The notes: a model not told the origin generated them from the letters alone. Positions 44,296-52,963 are shown, numbered from the stretch's first letter. The stretch: DNA of 64,000 nt from JAGQZY01 sp964588335 (GCA_964588335.1 CAZPOV010000017.1:7116-71115); one strand, 5' to 3'. Numbers and translations are program-made.

Positions 44296-47200
44296 AAGGC
44301 CTTATTGATTATTTTATTTCTCGACCTTTTGTTGTGAATCTGATTTCAGCCTTTATTATTATCGGCGGCATCACCTTAGGTTCAATGATCAAACGCGACA
44401 CCATTCCACCCTTTGAGTTCAAGTCGGTGGAAGTCACAATCAGCCTTCCCGGCGCCTCGGCCACCGAAGTTGAAAAATATTTAGCCTACCCCATTGAACA
44501 GGCTCTGCAAGGCCTACCTCATGCCAAAGAGATTGAAACACGCTCAAATTCCAGTGGGCTTTATGCAAAAATTTATTTCAACGCCGGATACAATAAAATC
44601 AACGAGTCGGTGGAGCAAATCCGCAGTCGAATCAGTGCCATTTCTTGGCAACTACCTGAACAGGCTCGGGACGTGAAGGTTGAACAGAACAAGGTGAATG
44701 AAGTGTTCCACATGGGTATTGCCCTGGAAGGCTTTGACGAGACCAATAGTCTGCATCGCAAACTCACAAAAAAATTATCCGACAAGATTCGCAATGTGAC
44801 AGGCATCATTCGAGTCTCCGAGGAAATGAGTAGCCAAAACGTTTATATTAAAATCAATCCCCAGGCGATTGCCCGCAACGAAATCTCCATAGCTGATATT
44901 CGCAACAGCGTCCAGCAGGCACTGAACTACTCGCCCATCGGTCGTGTCGATTTTGACGAGAAGACTTACTCGGTCGAGGTTGAGCGGCCCGCCGAGGCGC
45001 TCGAGGCTTTGCGCAATTTGGCGGTTCGAGGCAACGCCACTGGTGACATTCTTTACCTCAAAGACCTGGCTGTTATATCTTTGGAAATCGACACGATCAA
45101 ACAGCATCACCGCTACAATGGTCGCTCGGTGATTAATCTCTACACCCGTAAAGACACCACATCGGATTCGATCTCTCTGAAAGGGGAGGTCGTTAAAATC
45201 ATTGATGAATTCAATAATAATCTTCCCGATGGCCTGCAAGCCAGTATCTTTGCTGACGGCCCAAAATTCATTCAACAACAGCTCAACACGCTGACCAACA
45301 ACGGACTTTTTGGTTTGATTTTAGTGTTGATCATTTTAACTCTGTTCTTCAATTGGAAAGTCTCTTTGGCCGCATCTTTTGGAATTCCAATAGCCTATTG
45401 TGGAACTCTGGTGGCTCTTTACGCCTTTGGAATCTCCATTGATATCATCTCGGTTGTTGGGATGATTTTAGTTTTAGGAATTCTTGTCGACGACGCCATC
45501 ATTATTGCTGAACGCTATGTTGAAAATTTAGAAGAAGGCATGACGCCCAAACAAGCCGCTCGCGCCGCCAGCTCGGACCTGATGCTGCCCGTGACCGGAA
45601 CCGTTTTAACCACCGTTTTCGCCTTTAGCCCCATGATCCTGATAGAAAGTGAAATTGCGGTGATTTTTTACGCCATCCCCATTGTTATCATTACCTCCCT
45701 GGCGATGAGTTGGTTGGAGAGCTTTTTTATTCTTCCCAATCACATGCAGCATTTCATAAAAACTGTTCCTAAGCACTCCACCGACACCAGCTTTTTTCTA
45801 AAAACCAAAGCCGCCTACCGAAGGCTGCTGACCCAGATCCTCCGCTTTCGCTATGTTGCCGTGGTTTTGCTTGTCGCTTTTTTTGCGGTTTCGGTGTGGG
45901 TGGCAAAAAACAAAATCCAGCAACAGTTTTGGTTTGGGGCCAATCAGGAAAGAATCGGAATCACCATCACTTTAAAGGAAAGTCCTTCTTTGGATTATAC
46001 CGAAAACGTCATCAAACCCATTGAAGACTACTTAATGACGCTTCCTAAGGATAAAATTCAAGGTGTTGGAGCCAGCATTGGTGAAATGTGGAAGCATGGC
46101 CGCAATTACGTGGGATACCGATATGCCCGCATCACCCTGCACATCAATGAAAACCTGTCCCACCCCGGCAGTGTAAAAACTGAGTATACAAAGAAACTGA
46201 AAGACTATTTTGCGAAAAACACCCCTGACTCTATTGAAAACGTCCAAGTCGGTTGGGAAATGAATGACCAGGATGACAAGAAAAAGAAAATGATCTCGAT
46301 TGATGTTACTGGCAATGAAGACGTTGAGTATTTGGACCTGAAAAACACCATCACTCAACAGATCGAAGCCAACAAAATGGATTTGGAATTGGTTAAGGAG
46401 GTGAATGAGTTTGACGAAAAATGGGTTTTCTCTCCCAACACAAAACGCTTGGCTCGCCACCAAATGTCGGTTGGCCAAATCACCTCCCAACTGCGATCTT
46501 TTTTCGTACCCCATGAACTGACTCAAGTGCGCATGAATGGCGAATCGAAATGGATTTACACTCAGGTCGATCGTGACAATGCCGTGACACAAAAACAATT
46601 GAATCGTCTGACTGTTTTAAACAACAAAGGATTAGCTGTGCCCCTTCGCACCTTGGGCGAATGGTCAAAAAAGAAACAACTGGGCACGATTCGACACAAA
46701 GATGGCAAACGCCAGTTCACTTTTGATTTGTCTTTCGAACCGACCGAGGACGTCAATATCACAGTCGCCAAACAACAGGGTCAGAAAATCACCGATGTCC
46801 TGGCTAAGAACTTTCCAACCTACGACGTTGAACTTCGCGATGCCGACCGCGCCGAAGCCAGCAGTCGAGCTTGGGCATTAAAAGTGGCCTTGCTCTGTAT
46901 TATGCTGGTCATGTTCACTCTGTCCTTGGTGCTCGGGTCCCTTTCTTTGCCTTTTATCGTTGGCCTCCCCATTCCTTTTGGACTGATGGGAATCGTATGG
47001 GCCCTCTATCTGCACGACATGCCCATGGGAATTATGTCATTGATCGGACTGATCGGCACTGTCGGTGTTTCAGTGAACGATTCTTTAATTATGGTGGACC
47101 AAATCATGAAACGGGGCCAAAAGAATCTGAAAGGTCTGACTCGCGCAAACATTATTGACGGCGCCTCAAGTCGTTTGCGAGCCATTATCTTAACAACAGT

Positions 47201-47543
47201 CACCACACTCGGTGGTGTTTTTCCCATGGCTTACGCCTTAGGGGGCGAATCTGGATTTACTGAACCCCTCGCCTTCTCTCTTGGCTGGGGTCTTTTCTTT
47301 TCGACTTTCCTCACACTTTTTGCATTACCGGCTTTTATTGAAATCCGCCGCGATTTTGGCAAAGGATTCGGTTTTCTTAAAAAGCGGCTCACCGGCAAGC
47401 GAAAGTCATCCCACGAAGATCTCGAAGAGGTCCTTGAGGCTCCCAAACCGCAACAACCAGGGGACAGTTTTGTAGAACCCACTCCAAGACCGACACCACC
47501 CCAGGTGGCCCGAAACTCAAGGCCACCTCAATCCGAGCTTTAG
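44292..47543 (+). CDS. RND-family efflux transporter (AcrB-like)
   Basis: A 1083-residue inner-membrane pump with 12 expected helices. The first is at about 12-32; the proton-relay Asp pair is in helix 4 (GILVDDAIIIAERYVENLEEG). Large periplasmic loops carry the RND porter signature (PGASATEVEKYLAYPIEQAL), and the helix 10-12 region includes GTVGVSVNDSLIMVDQIMKRG. The C-terminal tail is long, charged and Pro-rich. Sequence features place it with AcrB-like or related pumps; substrate not predictable. It is translationally coupled to the TolC-type gene. The fusion protein needed for a tripartite pump must be encoded elsewhere. Confidence 0.9.
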   Translation: MKGLIDYFISRPFVVNLISAFIIIGGITLGSMIKRDTIPPFEFKSVEVTISLPGASATEVEKYLAYPIEQALQGLPHAKEIETRSNSSGLYAKIYFNAGYNKINESVEQIRSRISAISWQLPEQARDVKVEQNKVNEVFHMGIALEGFDETNSLHRKLTKKLSDKIRNVTGIIRVSEEMSSQNVYIKINPQAIARNEISIADIRNSVQQALNYSPIGRVDFDEKTYSVEVERPAEALEALRNLAVRGNATGDILYLKDLAVISLEIDTIKQHHRYNGRSVINLYTRKDTTSDSISLKGEVVKIIDEFNNNLPDGLQASIFADGPKFIQQQLNTLTNNGLFGLILVLIILTLFFNWKVSLAASFGIPIAYCGTLVALYAFGISIDIISVVGMILVLGILVDDAIIIAERYVENLEEGMTPKQAARAASSDLMLPVTGTVLTTVFAFSPMILIESEIAVIFYAIPIVIITSLAMSWLESFFILPNHMQHFIKTVPKHSTDTSFFLKTKAAYRRLLTQILRFRYVAVVLLVAFFAVSVWVAKNKIQQQFWFGANQERIGITITLKESPSLDYTENVIKPIEDYLMTLPKDKIQGVGASIGEMWKHGRNYVGYRYARITLHINENLSHPGSVKTEYTKKLKDYFAKNTPDSIENVQVGWEMNDQDDKKKKMISIDVTGNEDVEYLDLKNTITQQIEANKMDLELVKEVNEFDEKWVFSPNTKRLARHQMSVGQITSQLRSFFVPHELTQVRMNGESKWIYTQVDRDNAVTQKQLNRLTVLNNKGLAVPLRTLGEWSKKKQLGTIRHKDGKRQFTFDLSFEPTEDVNITVAKQQGQKITDVLAKNFPTYDVELRDADRAEASSRAWALKVALLCIMLVMFTLSLVLGSLSLPFIVGLPIPFGLMGIVWALYLHDMPMGIMSLIGLIGTVGVSVNDSLIMVDQIMKRGQKNLKGLTRANIIDGASSRLRAIILTTVTTLGGVFPMAYALGGESGFTEPLAFSLGWGLFFSTFLTLFALPAFIEIRRDFGKGFGFLKKRLTGKRKSSHEDLEEVLEAPKPQQPGDSFVEPTPRPTPPQVARNSRPPQSEL

Positions 47544-47742
47544 CTTATATTTGAAAATAGTTAATTTAAGAAACTGACTTATAATAAATAAAATTTCATT
47601 TCAGACTATTCTCTTAGTAATAACGATTGTTTATCACTGGTGTCTTACATAAAACTGAAATTCTGTCAGTTTTTTTCATTTCCACTCGGTGGGTTTCACG
47701 ACTATCCAGAACCCCTAACACAAACAATCCGAGGGGGATTTT

Positions 47743-48132
47743 ATGAAAACAATTTTAATGATGGTCATCTCAACACTGATGCTTTCACCAGCCATGGCCT
47801 TTGAGCAGACCGACCTTGACCAAATCAATTCATTTCAAGAACTGCAATCAGTCCCTGAGTTTGATCTTGAAGGCTTTAAAGGTGGAAAAGCCGTTGATGA
47901 CATCTTTTTTGGTCACAGAGACTTCACCTGTGTTTCTCAAAACCGACGGGGTCGTCGCTTTAAAGCCCAAGGCCCTGACCGCATGCGGGTTCGCCGTCGT
48001 GCCCTTCGCCAATGCCGTCGCCACTCATTGCGTCCAGGCACTTGTCAGATTGTTCGCTGCCAACGTCGTAATGGTAAATTGGATGTTCTTATCGACTTTA
48101 TTGACTTGATTGATAAACTTCAAAACCAATAA
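47743..48132 (+). CDS. Small secreted Arg- and Cys-rich protein, unknown
   Basis: A 129-residue protein with a signal peptide (ILMMVISTLMLSPAMA-F). An acidic region near the N-terminus (ELQSVPEFDLEGFKGG) is followed by an extremely Arg-rich core with four Cys (RRGRRFKAQG, RVRRRALRQCRRHSLRPG, and CQIVRCQRRN). Four Cys suggest two disulfides. The charge split suggests the acidic and basic parts may shield each other. No family recognised; binding to nucleic acid or polyanionic surface is speculation. GAGGG lies before the ATG, and a strong terminator follows. Confidence 0.75.
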   Translation: MKTILMMVISTLMLSPAMAFEQTDLDQINSFQELQSVPEFDLEGFKGGKAVDDIFFGHRDFTCVSQNRRGRRFKAQGPDRMRVRRRALRQCRRHSLRPGTCQIVRCQRRNGKLDVLIDFIDLIDKLQNQ

Positions 48133-48158
48133 ATCGATTTCATATATTTGTTGTTGTT

Positions 48159-48187
48159 AAGGCAAGGGCTCGCCCTTGCCTTTTTTC
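48159..48187 (+). terminator. Intrinsic terminator after the Arg-rich secreted protein gene
   Basis: AAGGCAAGGG and CCCTTGCCTT form a 10-base-pair stem around a four-base loop, followed by TTTTT. The T-run overlaps the stem end. Confidence 0.9.
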
Positions 48188-48312
48188 ACACTTGGGGTCG
48201 GCGTACCAGCCAGACCCTCCCGGCCACAAACCAGTCGAAAACTCCTACACTGTCCGTAAAAAAACTTTTAATAATCAAAGCGATTCATCGTAATCCAACA
48301 CTTGGAGGATTT

Positions 48313-48651
48313 ATGAAGTTACTGATCGCCATTGCCACCTTATTAGTCGCCTACGAAGTCAGTGCCTGCAAAGACAGTCCAGCCAACCAAGACCTGAACG
48401 CCGCTCATGCCAGTTTTCAAAAAGTCGCTTCTTTGATTCGCGAACACCACCCCGACGCTTCCCTTGCAAAATTGGAAATGAAAATGAAATCATCCAGAGA
48501 AGGCGCTAGCCACTACCTCGCGGTTTTAAAAAATCAGGAGACTGAGCAGTGCCATGCTTACTACATCAGTGCGGTTAAAAAAGACAACTGCCAACATACG
48601 GCCATTCTTGGTCCCAAGCTTAATATTGGCGATCGTTGCCAACTTTTATAA
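48313..48651 (+). CDS. Small secreted four-Cys protein, unknown
   Basis: A 112-residue protein with a short signal peptide (LLIAIATLLVAYEVSA-C). The mature part has a helical segment (NAAHASFQKVASLIREHHPD) and a beta-rich end (YLAVLKNQETEQCHAYYISA) with Cys near the start, in the middle and at the end. GGAGGA lies 6 bases before ATG 48313, which excludes the longer frame to 48148. It shows weak resemblance to the protein at 50293: A-C-K/R after the signal, an amphipathic helix, then a YxVxILQ/YLAVLKNQ strand and a Cys-Gln/His element. No family recognised. Confidence 0.75.
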   Translation: MKLLIAIATLLVAYEVSACKDSPANQDLNAAHASFQKVASLIREHHPDASLAKLEMKMKSSREGASHYLAVLKNQETEQCHAYYISAVKKDNCQHTAILGPKLNIGDRCQLL

Positions 48652-48673
48652 ACGATTTCTTTTTTTTGCCTGA

Positions 48674-48793
48674 GGCCTTTCGTTGCACCTTTAATTTCAA
48701 GAGCGGGCTCCTGCCCTCGCCGGCATCTCACCCTGCGGGTGAGAGCGCGTCACGCTTGCCGGAGTCTTGAAAACAGAGGTGCAACGAAAGACC
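48674..48793. repeat. Nested palindromic element, MITE-like
   Basis: Outer arms at 48674-48702 and 48764-48793 are imperfect inverted repeats; 24 or so of 28 positions match, including CTTTCGTTGCACCT and TTTCAAGA. Inside are further inverted repeats: GGGC/GCCC, CCGGCA/TGCCGG, and a perfect CTCACCC-TGC-GGGTGAG hairpin. The whole 120-base segment could fold as a branched cruciform or RNA. It lacks a coding frame and has no T-run on the usual side, so it is not a terminator. No target-site duplication was found. Confidence 0.7.
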
Positions 48794-48803
48794 AATCCAT
48801 AGA

Positions 48804-48902
48804 TTACAAATCATCTTTTTCTACCAACTTGAATTCGAAAACTTCATTGCCATTTTTATAAAGATAAGCTTTGTGCCCATTGATTCTTTGAGGACTTAGT
48901 TT
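48804..48902 (-). pseudogene. Possible coding remnant next to the palindromic element
   Basis: A 32-codon open stretch without ATG reads SPQRINGHKAYLYKNGNEVF and then EFKLVEKDDL before a stop. Its composition is like real protein. It lies directly after the thioesterase stop and before the palindromic element, so it may be a gene fragment. Too short to be sure. Confidence 0.3.
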
Positions 48903-48907
48903 CTAAA

Positions 48908-49348
48908 CTATAGTGTTTTGAAGTCTTCGGTTTTTGGGAGTTCGTTCATTTTGGATTTTAGGATCTCTGGGGGTTCTTGAAGTTTTCTTTTTAGCAGACT
49001 GAACCAGGCGCCTGATATATCCAATGTTGCCGCAAGCTTGCCGTCGGATTCTTTGAAAATTTCTTGATGCATTTGCCACTTTCGACCGTCTTCACTTAAA
49101 CCGGAAATACGGACATTGACGCGGACTTTATCACCGGCCAGCACTTCGCTCTTGTACTGAATGTATTCGCTAAAAATGACGGGGCCCACTTGCAGCTCCG
49201 AGAACTTTCTCATGTCAAAACCCAAGTTCTCAAGATAGCTGAATCGTGTGGCGGCACAAACATCGAGATAGGCGGTGTGGCGCATGTGAAGGTTAGGATC
49301 AAGATCAGACCAGCGCACATGAAAACTTTGATGGAAAACTTCACTCAT
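48908..49348 (-). CDS. Acyl-CoA thioesterase, 4HBT hotdog family
   Basis: A 146-residue hotdog-fold protein with the 4HBT signature around the active site (SDLDPNLHMRHTAYLDVCAATRF, about 13-35), where the usual D..D..GH is replaced by D..D...H. ISEDGRKWQMHQEIFKES-type strands follow. Family members hydrolyse acyl-CoA thioesters, but the substrate is not visible. The start at 49348 has GGAG 7 bases upstream, in preference to the TTG two codons earlier. It follows the rhodanese-like lipoprotein gene with a 10-base gap. Confidence 0.85.
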   Translation of the reverse strand: MSEVFHQSFHVRWSDLDPNLHMRHTAYLDVCAATRFSYLENLGFDMRKFSELQVGPVIFSEYIQYKSEVLAGDKVRVNVRISGLSEDGRKWQMHQEIFKESDGKLAATLDISGAWFSLLKRKLQEPPEILKSKMNELPKTEDFKTL

Positions 49349-49358
49349 TAGCAAACTC

Positions 49359-50123
49359 CTATAAAACGCAAGCCTGTCGGCCTTGCTCTTTTAAATACAT
49401 GGCCACCCCATAGGCCCAATGAGAATGAGGGCTATAAACTCGCAGTCGCATGGATTTGGGATATCGGTATTTCTTCAGTTTCAATTCTTCGGTAAAAAAT
49501 GTTTCAGGCCCACCGCCTTTTTCCATAAATTTTTTGCTGATCACCACATCAGCACTTTGCATGGCCTGAGCCACCTCCTCAGGTGACTCCTTGCCACAGG
49601 TCAGCTGTCCTCGCAATGGACGCGACCACACAGGCGCATTGGCCACTTCCGGCAGATTTCGCGCCACAAAGGCTTTCTTGGCCTGTTTCTCGGTCATAAA
49701 ACGCAGGCGATCAATCCCCAAACTGTAAAGAGTGCTTGCCATAAAAAACTCTTCACCCTGTCCCGCCAGGCCTTTTCCAAGAATCACCACTTCAGTGAAC
49801 GGCTCCACGCCATGCAGAGCCAAAAGTCTTTGTAGCTCTTGGCGCTTTTTTTCTAAGCGCTGGCCTTGCAAACCTTGCAGCTGCCAATCTTTCCAGTAAA
49901 CATGAAAACTGCGTGGCGGCCGCGACATTTGATGGTCAAAAGAGGACCGAACATCCATGATGATCGCCCGCTTCAATTCCTTCGGTTGACCGTACTCGAT
50001 CTTCGAGAAAACACGATCTTCTAGGCTGCCATCTTTCTCAGAAACTTGGGTGGGCGTCTGACAGCCGTTAAGGGACAACAGAACGAAAAGGCAATAGGCG
50101 ATGACTCTTATCTTTTTCAACAT
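49359..50123 (-). CDS. Rhodanese-like lipoprotein lacking the catalytic Cys
   Basis: A 254-residue lipoprotein (lipobox LNGC after IAYCLFVLLS). The central region resembles a rhodanese domain: AIIMDVRSSFDHQMSRPPRS and the HVYWKDW strand, then VVILGKGLAGQGEEF at the place where active rhodaneses have a Cys in a loop such as YCxxGxRS. Here the Cys is replaced by Gly, so sulfur transfer is unlikely and a phosphate- or ligand-binding role is more likely. The C-terminal part contains a TCGKESPEEVAQAMQSADVVISKKF segment. It is the first gene of a two-gene unit with the thioesterase. Confidence 0.72.
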   Translation of the reverse strand: MLKKIRVIAYCLFVLLSLNGCQTPTQVSEKDGSLEDRVFSKIEYGQPKELKRAIIMDVRSSFDHQMSRPPRSFHVYWKDWQLQGLQGQRLEKKRQELQRLLALHGVEPFTEVVILGKGLAGQGEEFFMASTLYSLGIDRLRFMTEKQAKKAFVARNLPEVANAPVWSRPLRGQLTCGKESPEEVAQAMQSADVVISKKFMEKGGGPETFFTEELKLKKYRYPKSMRLRVYSPHSHWAYGVAMYLKEQGRQACVL

Positions 50124-50292
50124 AGCGAGAAGTTACCCCAGATTGGCGACGATGACCTCCATAGGTGCTCTGTTCCATAGCTAGAATTCGACAAGATCAC
50201 CTCATTTTCCAACCCAATCGTCAGCTCACCCCTTTCGCTGACTCCCTATCATTGTTATTTGACAGTCGAGTCATCCCATTTAAAGATAAACC

Positions 50293-50643
50293 ATGGTTAT
50301 TAGAAATTTGATTGTACTCGCCGCCTTCATTATCTCCGCCAGCTCAACCGCACAAGCCTGCCGACAATCGGCACTGCAAAGATCCCGCACTCTGATTGAG
50401 GCCATGCTCAAAGACCTCAGCAAGGTTTATCCCCATGCCGGTGGCGGAGGGATCAGTAAAATCACTCAGGTTCGAACCGACACTTACAAAGTTTCAATCC
50501 TGCAAGAAAAAAAGGTGGATGAATACATCTATGAAATGACAACTGGAACCAATTGTCATGTGGAGATCAAAAGTCGCAAGGAATCTGTCCAATCCAAAGG
50601 AGGATCGCGAGTTTCGGGTTCGGCCAAGCGAACCGGATCGTAA
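50293..50643 (+). CDS. Small secreted two-Cys protein, unknown
   Basis: A 116-residue protein with a signal peptide (LIVLAAFIISASSTAQA-C). The mature part has an amphipathic helix (RTLIEAMLKDLSKVY), a Gly-rich turn (HAGGGGISK) and strands (YKVSILQEKKVDEYIYEM), then NCHVEI and a Ser/Gly/Lys tail. It resembles the protein at 48313 in layout. The gene lies just upstream of the 2H phosphoesterase gene, 61 bases apart, and may share its transcript. No family recognised. Confidence 0.72.
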   Translation: MVIRNLIVLAAFIISASSTAQACRQSALQRSRTLIEAMLKDLSKVYPHAGGGGISKITQVRTDTYKVSILQEKKVDEYIYEMTTGTNCHVEIKSRKESVQSKGGSRVSGSAKRTGS

Positions 50644-50704
50644 CCGTCGTCAACTCTCCCCATCGACGAGCCATTTCATCACCCCTTACAGAAGGACGAC
50701 TCCC

Positions 50705-51184
50705 ATGGGTGCGACCATTATAACTGCAAAGATGGACGATGAGTCTTTTCAAAAGCTCAATTCGTTAAGGCAGAAACACTTTCCTAAACAGCGTAATTTC
50801 CTACAAGCCCACATCACTTTGTTTCACAAGCTTCCCGAATCTTTTGATCTCGACCCTACGAATCTTCCCACCCAACCTTTGCCTGCTGAATTCACTGAGC
50901 CGTACTTTATGGGCTTTGGAACGGCCATCGAGGTCCGCTGTCCTAAGCTCTCTGAGCTTAGAGCACAGATGAAAAATGAGTTCTCCGAAATCTTAAGTCG
51001 GCAAGATCTTAAGCTTAAAAAATTTCATGTCACCATTCAAAACAAAGTTCCAGCCAACCAAGCCAAGGCGTTCTTTCAAGACTTTAAAAGTCAGTGGTCG
51101 CCGTTTTCTGGTGAAATTATCGGCTTATTGATCCATGAGTATCTCGATGGACCTTGGCGCCTTAAAAAAGAACTTTTGTTTTAG
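50705..51184 (+). CDS. 2H phosphoesterase superfamily protein (2'-5' RNA ligase-like)
   Basis: A 159-residue protein with the two HxT motifs of the 2H superfamily: AHITLFH at about 37-43 and FHVTIQN at about 114-120. Family members act on 2'-5' RNA bonds or cyclic phosphates. A longer in-frame start at 50558 lies within the preceding gene in another frame; ATG 50705 has AGAAGGA 9 bases upstream and is preferred. It is shorter than RNA ligase ThpR. The precise substrate is unknown. Confidence 0.82.
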   Translation: MGATIITAKMDDESFQKLNSLRQKHFPKQRNFLQAHITLFHKLPESFDLDPTNLPTQPLPAEFTEPYFMGFGTAIEVRCPKLSELRAQMKNEFSEILSRQDLKLKKFHVTIQNKVPANQAKAFFQDFKSQWSPFSGEIIGLLIHEYLDGPWRLKKELLF

Positions 51185-51208
51185 GACCAAAACAAAAGAT
51201 CGAAAAAC

Positions 51209-51268
51209 AGACCTCGCCCCCAGCATTTCTATAGAGCTCGCCACCAGCATTTCTACAGACCTGCGACC
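51209..51268. repeat. Short tandem repeat between 2H phosphoesterase and lysS genes
   Basis: Two consecutive 24-base units (51209-51232 and 51233-51256) sharing GCC-CCAGCATTTCTA are followed by a partial third copy. The 294-base gap holds no gene I can support; the rest is unremarkable AT-rich sequence. Confidence 0.6.
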
Positions 51269-51478
51269 TACAAAATACAAAAAGCGCTTCTGAATTACGC
51301 CCTAAAAAAACAAGGGTTTTCTGCTAGGGATGCAGGAAAACAAAAATTAAATTTCCAAGGAAACAGTCCTTCGCTATCCATTTCTGTTGATCAAGAACGA
51401 AGCAAAAGACAGCCAACGGCGCCATTGGAAGACATCCTTTTGACAGACGCTTCGTCGATTGTGGCACCCTAGGATTGG

Positions 51479-52963
51479 CTATTGGTTTTTGTGCTTCATG
51501 GTTGGGAAAAGCAAGATGTCACGAATGCTATGCTGATCAGTCAGCAGCATAACGATCCGCTCAACACCCAAGCCAACACCACCAGTGGGCGGCATACCCA
51601 CTTCAATGGCATGCATAAAATCTTTGTCCATAGGCTGGGCCTCTTCGTCGACAACGCGCTTGGCCTCTTGTTGCTTCAACCGACTCAGTTGATCTTCGGG
51701 ATCGTTAAGCTCAGTGTAGGCATTGCCGATTTCCATGGCCGCACAGATGGGCTCAAAACGCTCCACCAGATTCTTTTTATCCCGATGCATTTTGGTTAGT
51801 GGTGAAACTTCGACCGGAAAGTCGATAACAAAAGTGGGTTGAATCAGTTCGCTTTCAGCGGCTAACTCAAAAAGCTCCATCACCATCTCACCGTGACTGG
51901 CGGCTTTTTCAAGATGGGTTCCCAGCTCTTTGGCTTTCGCAAACAATTCATCGGCACTGGCTTTTTCGGGATCAATTCCAGCATACTCACGAACACCATC
52001 GTAAACAGAAAGACGGCGCCATGGTGGTGCAAAGTCGATCTCTTGCCCCTGATAATTCACTTTTGTGTCGCCTGTCACCTGGCGCGCCAAGTGCGCCACC
52101 AACTCTTCAAACTGTTTCATTTGATCATTGTAATCAGTGTAGGCCTCGTACCATTCCAACATCGTGAATTCGGGGTTGTGAGAGCGATCAATCCCCTCGT
52201 TGCGGAAGTTTTTACCAACTTCGTAAACTTTTTCAAAACCACCGACAATCAATCGCTTTAAATAAAGCTCAGGACTGATCTTCAAGTAAAGTTTCATATC
52301 AAGCGCACGATGATGGGTTGAAAAGGGATAAGCCGCGGCTCCACCATAAAGAGGCTGCAGCACCGGTGTTTCCACTTCTAGGAATCCACGCTCATTAAGG
52401 AAATTGCGAATTTCAGCAATAATTTTCGAACGGGTTTCAAAAACCTTACGGCTTTTCGGATCCATGATCAAATCCAAGTGACGATGCCGGTACTTGATTT
52501 CCACATCTTGCACACCATGGTATTTTTCAGGCAAAGGCTCTAAAGTTTTGCAAAGGATTTCAAATTTTTGAGTGTGTAAAGACAGTTCGCCCTTTTTACT
52601 TTTGAAAACAAACCCCTCAATTCCAATGAAATCCCCAATATCGATATTCTCAAAAGAGGTTAATCCGACTTCATCCAACTCCGCTTTCTTTAAATAGCAC
52701 TGGATTGTTCCCGATTGATCCTGGATATTAAAAAACGCCGCTTTCCCCATGGGTCGCTTCGTCATCAAGCGTCCAGCAATTCGAAACACATCCCCCTCGC
52801 GCTTTTCGCCCGCTTCAATCGCACTCTCATACTTGGAGCGAATGTCTTTGATCATGGCGTCGCGCTTGTAACTGTGAGGAAAAGGATCGATTCCCTTTTC
52901 TTTCAAAGTGCGCAATTTGGCTCGTTTTTCGGCGCGGATCGGATTGTCTTGATTTTCGCTCAT
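51479..52963 (-). CDS. lysS: Lysyl-tRNA synthetase (class II)
   Basis: This class II synthetase charges tRNA-Lys. The 494-residue protein has an N-terminal OB-fold domain for anticodon binding (FRIAGRLMTKRPMGKAAFFNIQD), and class II motif 2 (NFRNEGIDRSHNPEFTMLEWYEAYTDY) and motif 3 (GVGLGVERIVMLLTDQHSIRDILLFP) are complete. Length is normal. It lies 21 bases after the aldolase gene. The product ends in KHKNQ. Confidence 0.97.
   Translation of the reverse strand: MSENQDNPIRAEKRAKLRTLKEKGIDPFPHSYKRDAMIKDIRSKYESAIEAGEKREGDVFRIAGRLMTKRPMGKAAFFNIQDQSGTIQCYLKKAELDEVGLTSFENIDIGDFIGIEGFVFKSKKGELSLHTQKFEILCKTLEPLPEKYHGVQDVEIKYRHRHLDLIMDPKSRKVFETRSKIIAEIRNFLNERGFLEVETPVLQPLYGGAAAYPFSTHHRALDMKLYLKISPELYLKRLIVGGFEKVYEVGKNFRNEGIDRSHNPEFTMLEWYEAYTDYNDQMKQFEELVAHLARQVTGDTKVNYQGQEIDFAPPWRRLSVYDGVREYAGIDPEKASADELFAKAKELGTHLEKAASHGEMVMELFELAAESELIQPTFVIDFPVEVSPLTKMHRDKKNLVERFEPICAAMEIGNAYTELNDPEDQLSRLKQQEAKRVVDEEAQPMDKDFMHAIEVGMPPTGGVGLGVERIVMLLTDQHSIRDILLFPTMKHKNQ

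Noticed and set aside
44775..45278. 167-codon frame opposite the RND gene
   Set aside because: Antisense shadow of the RND gene, no independent evidence.
46032..46598. 188-codon frame opposite the RND gene
   Set aside because: Fully antisense to a well-supported RND transporter with recognised motifs; no ribosome-binding site or family pattern of its own.
48674..48793. Palindrome as a terminator
   Set aside because: Long arms and nested hairpins, but the T-run is upstream of the element on the plus strand, so it does not fit an intrinsic terminator for either neighbour.
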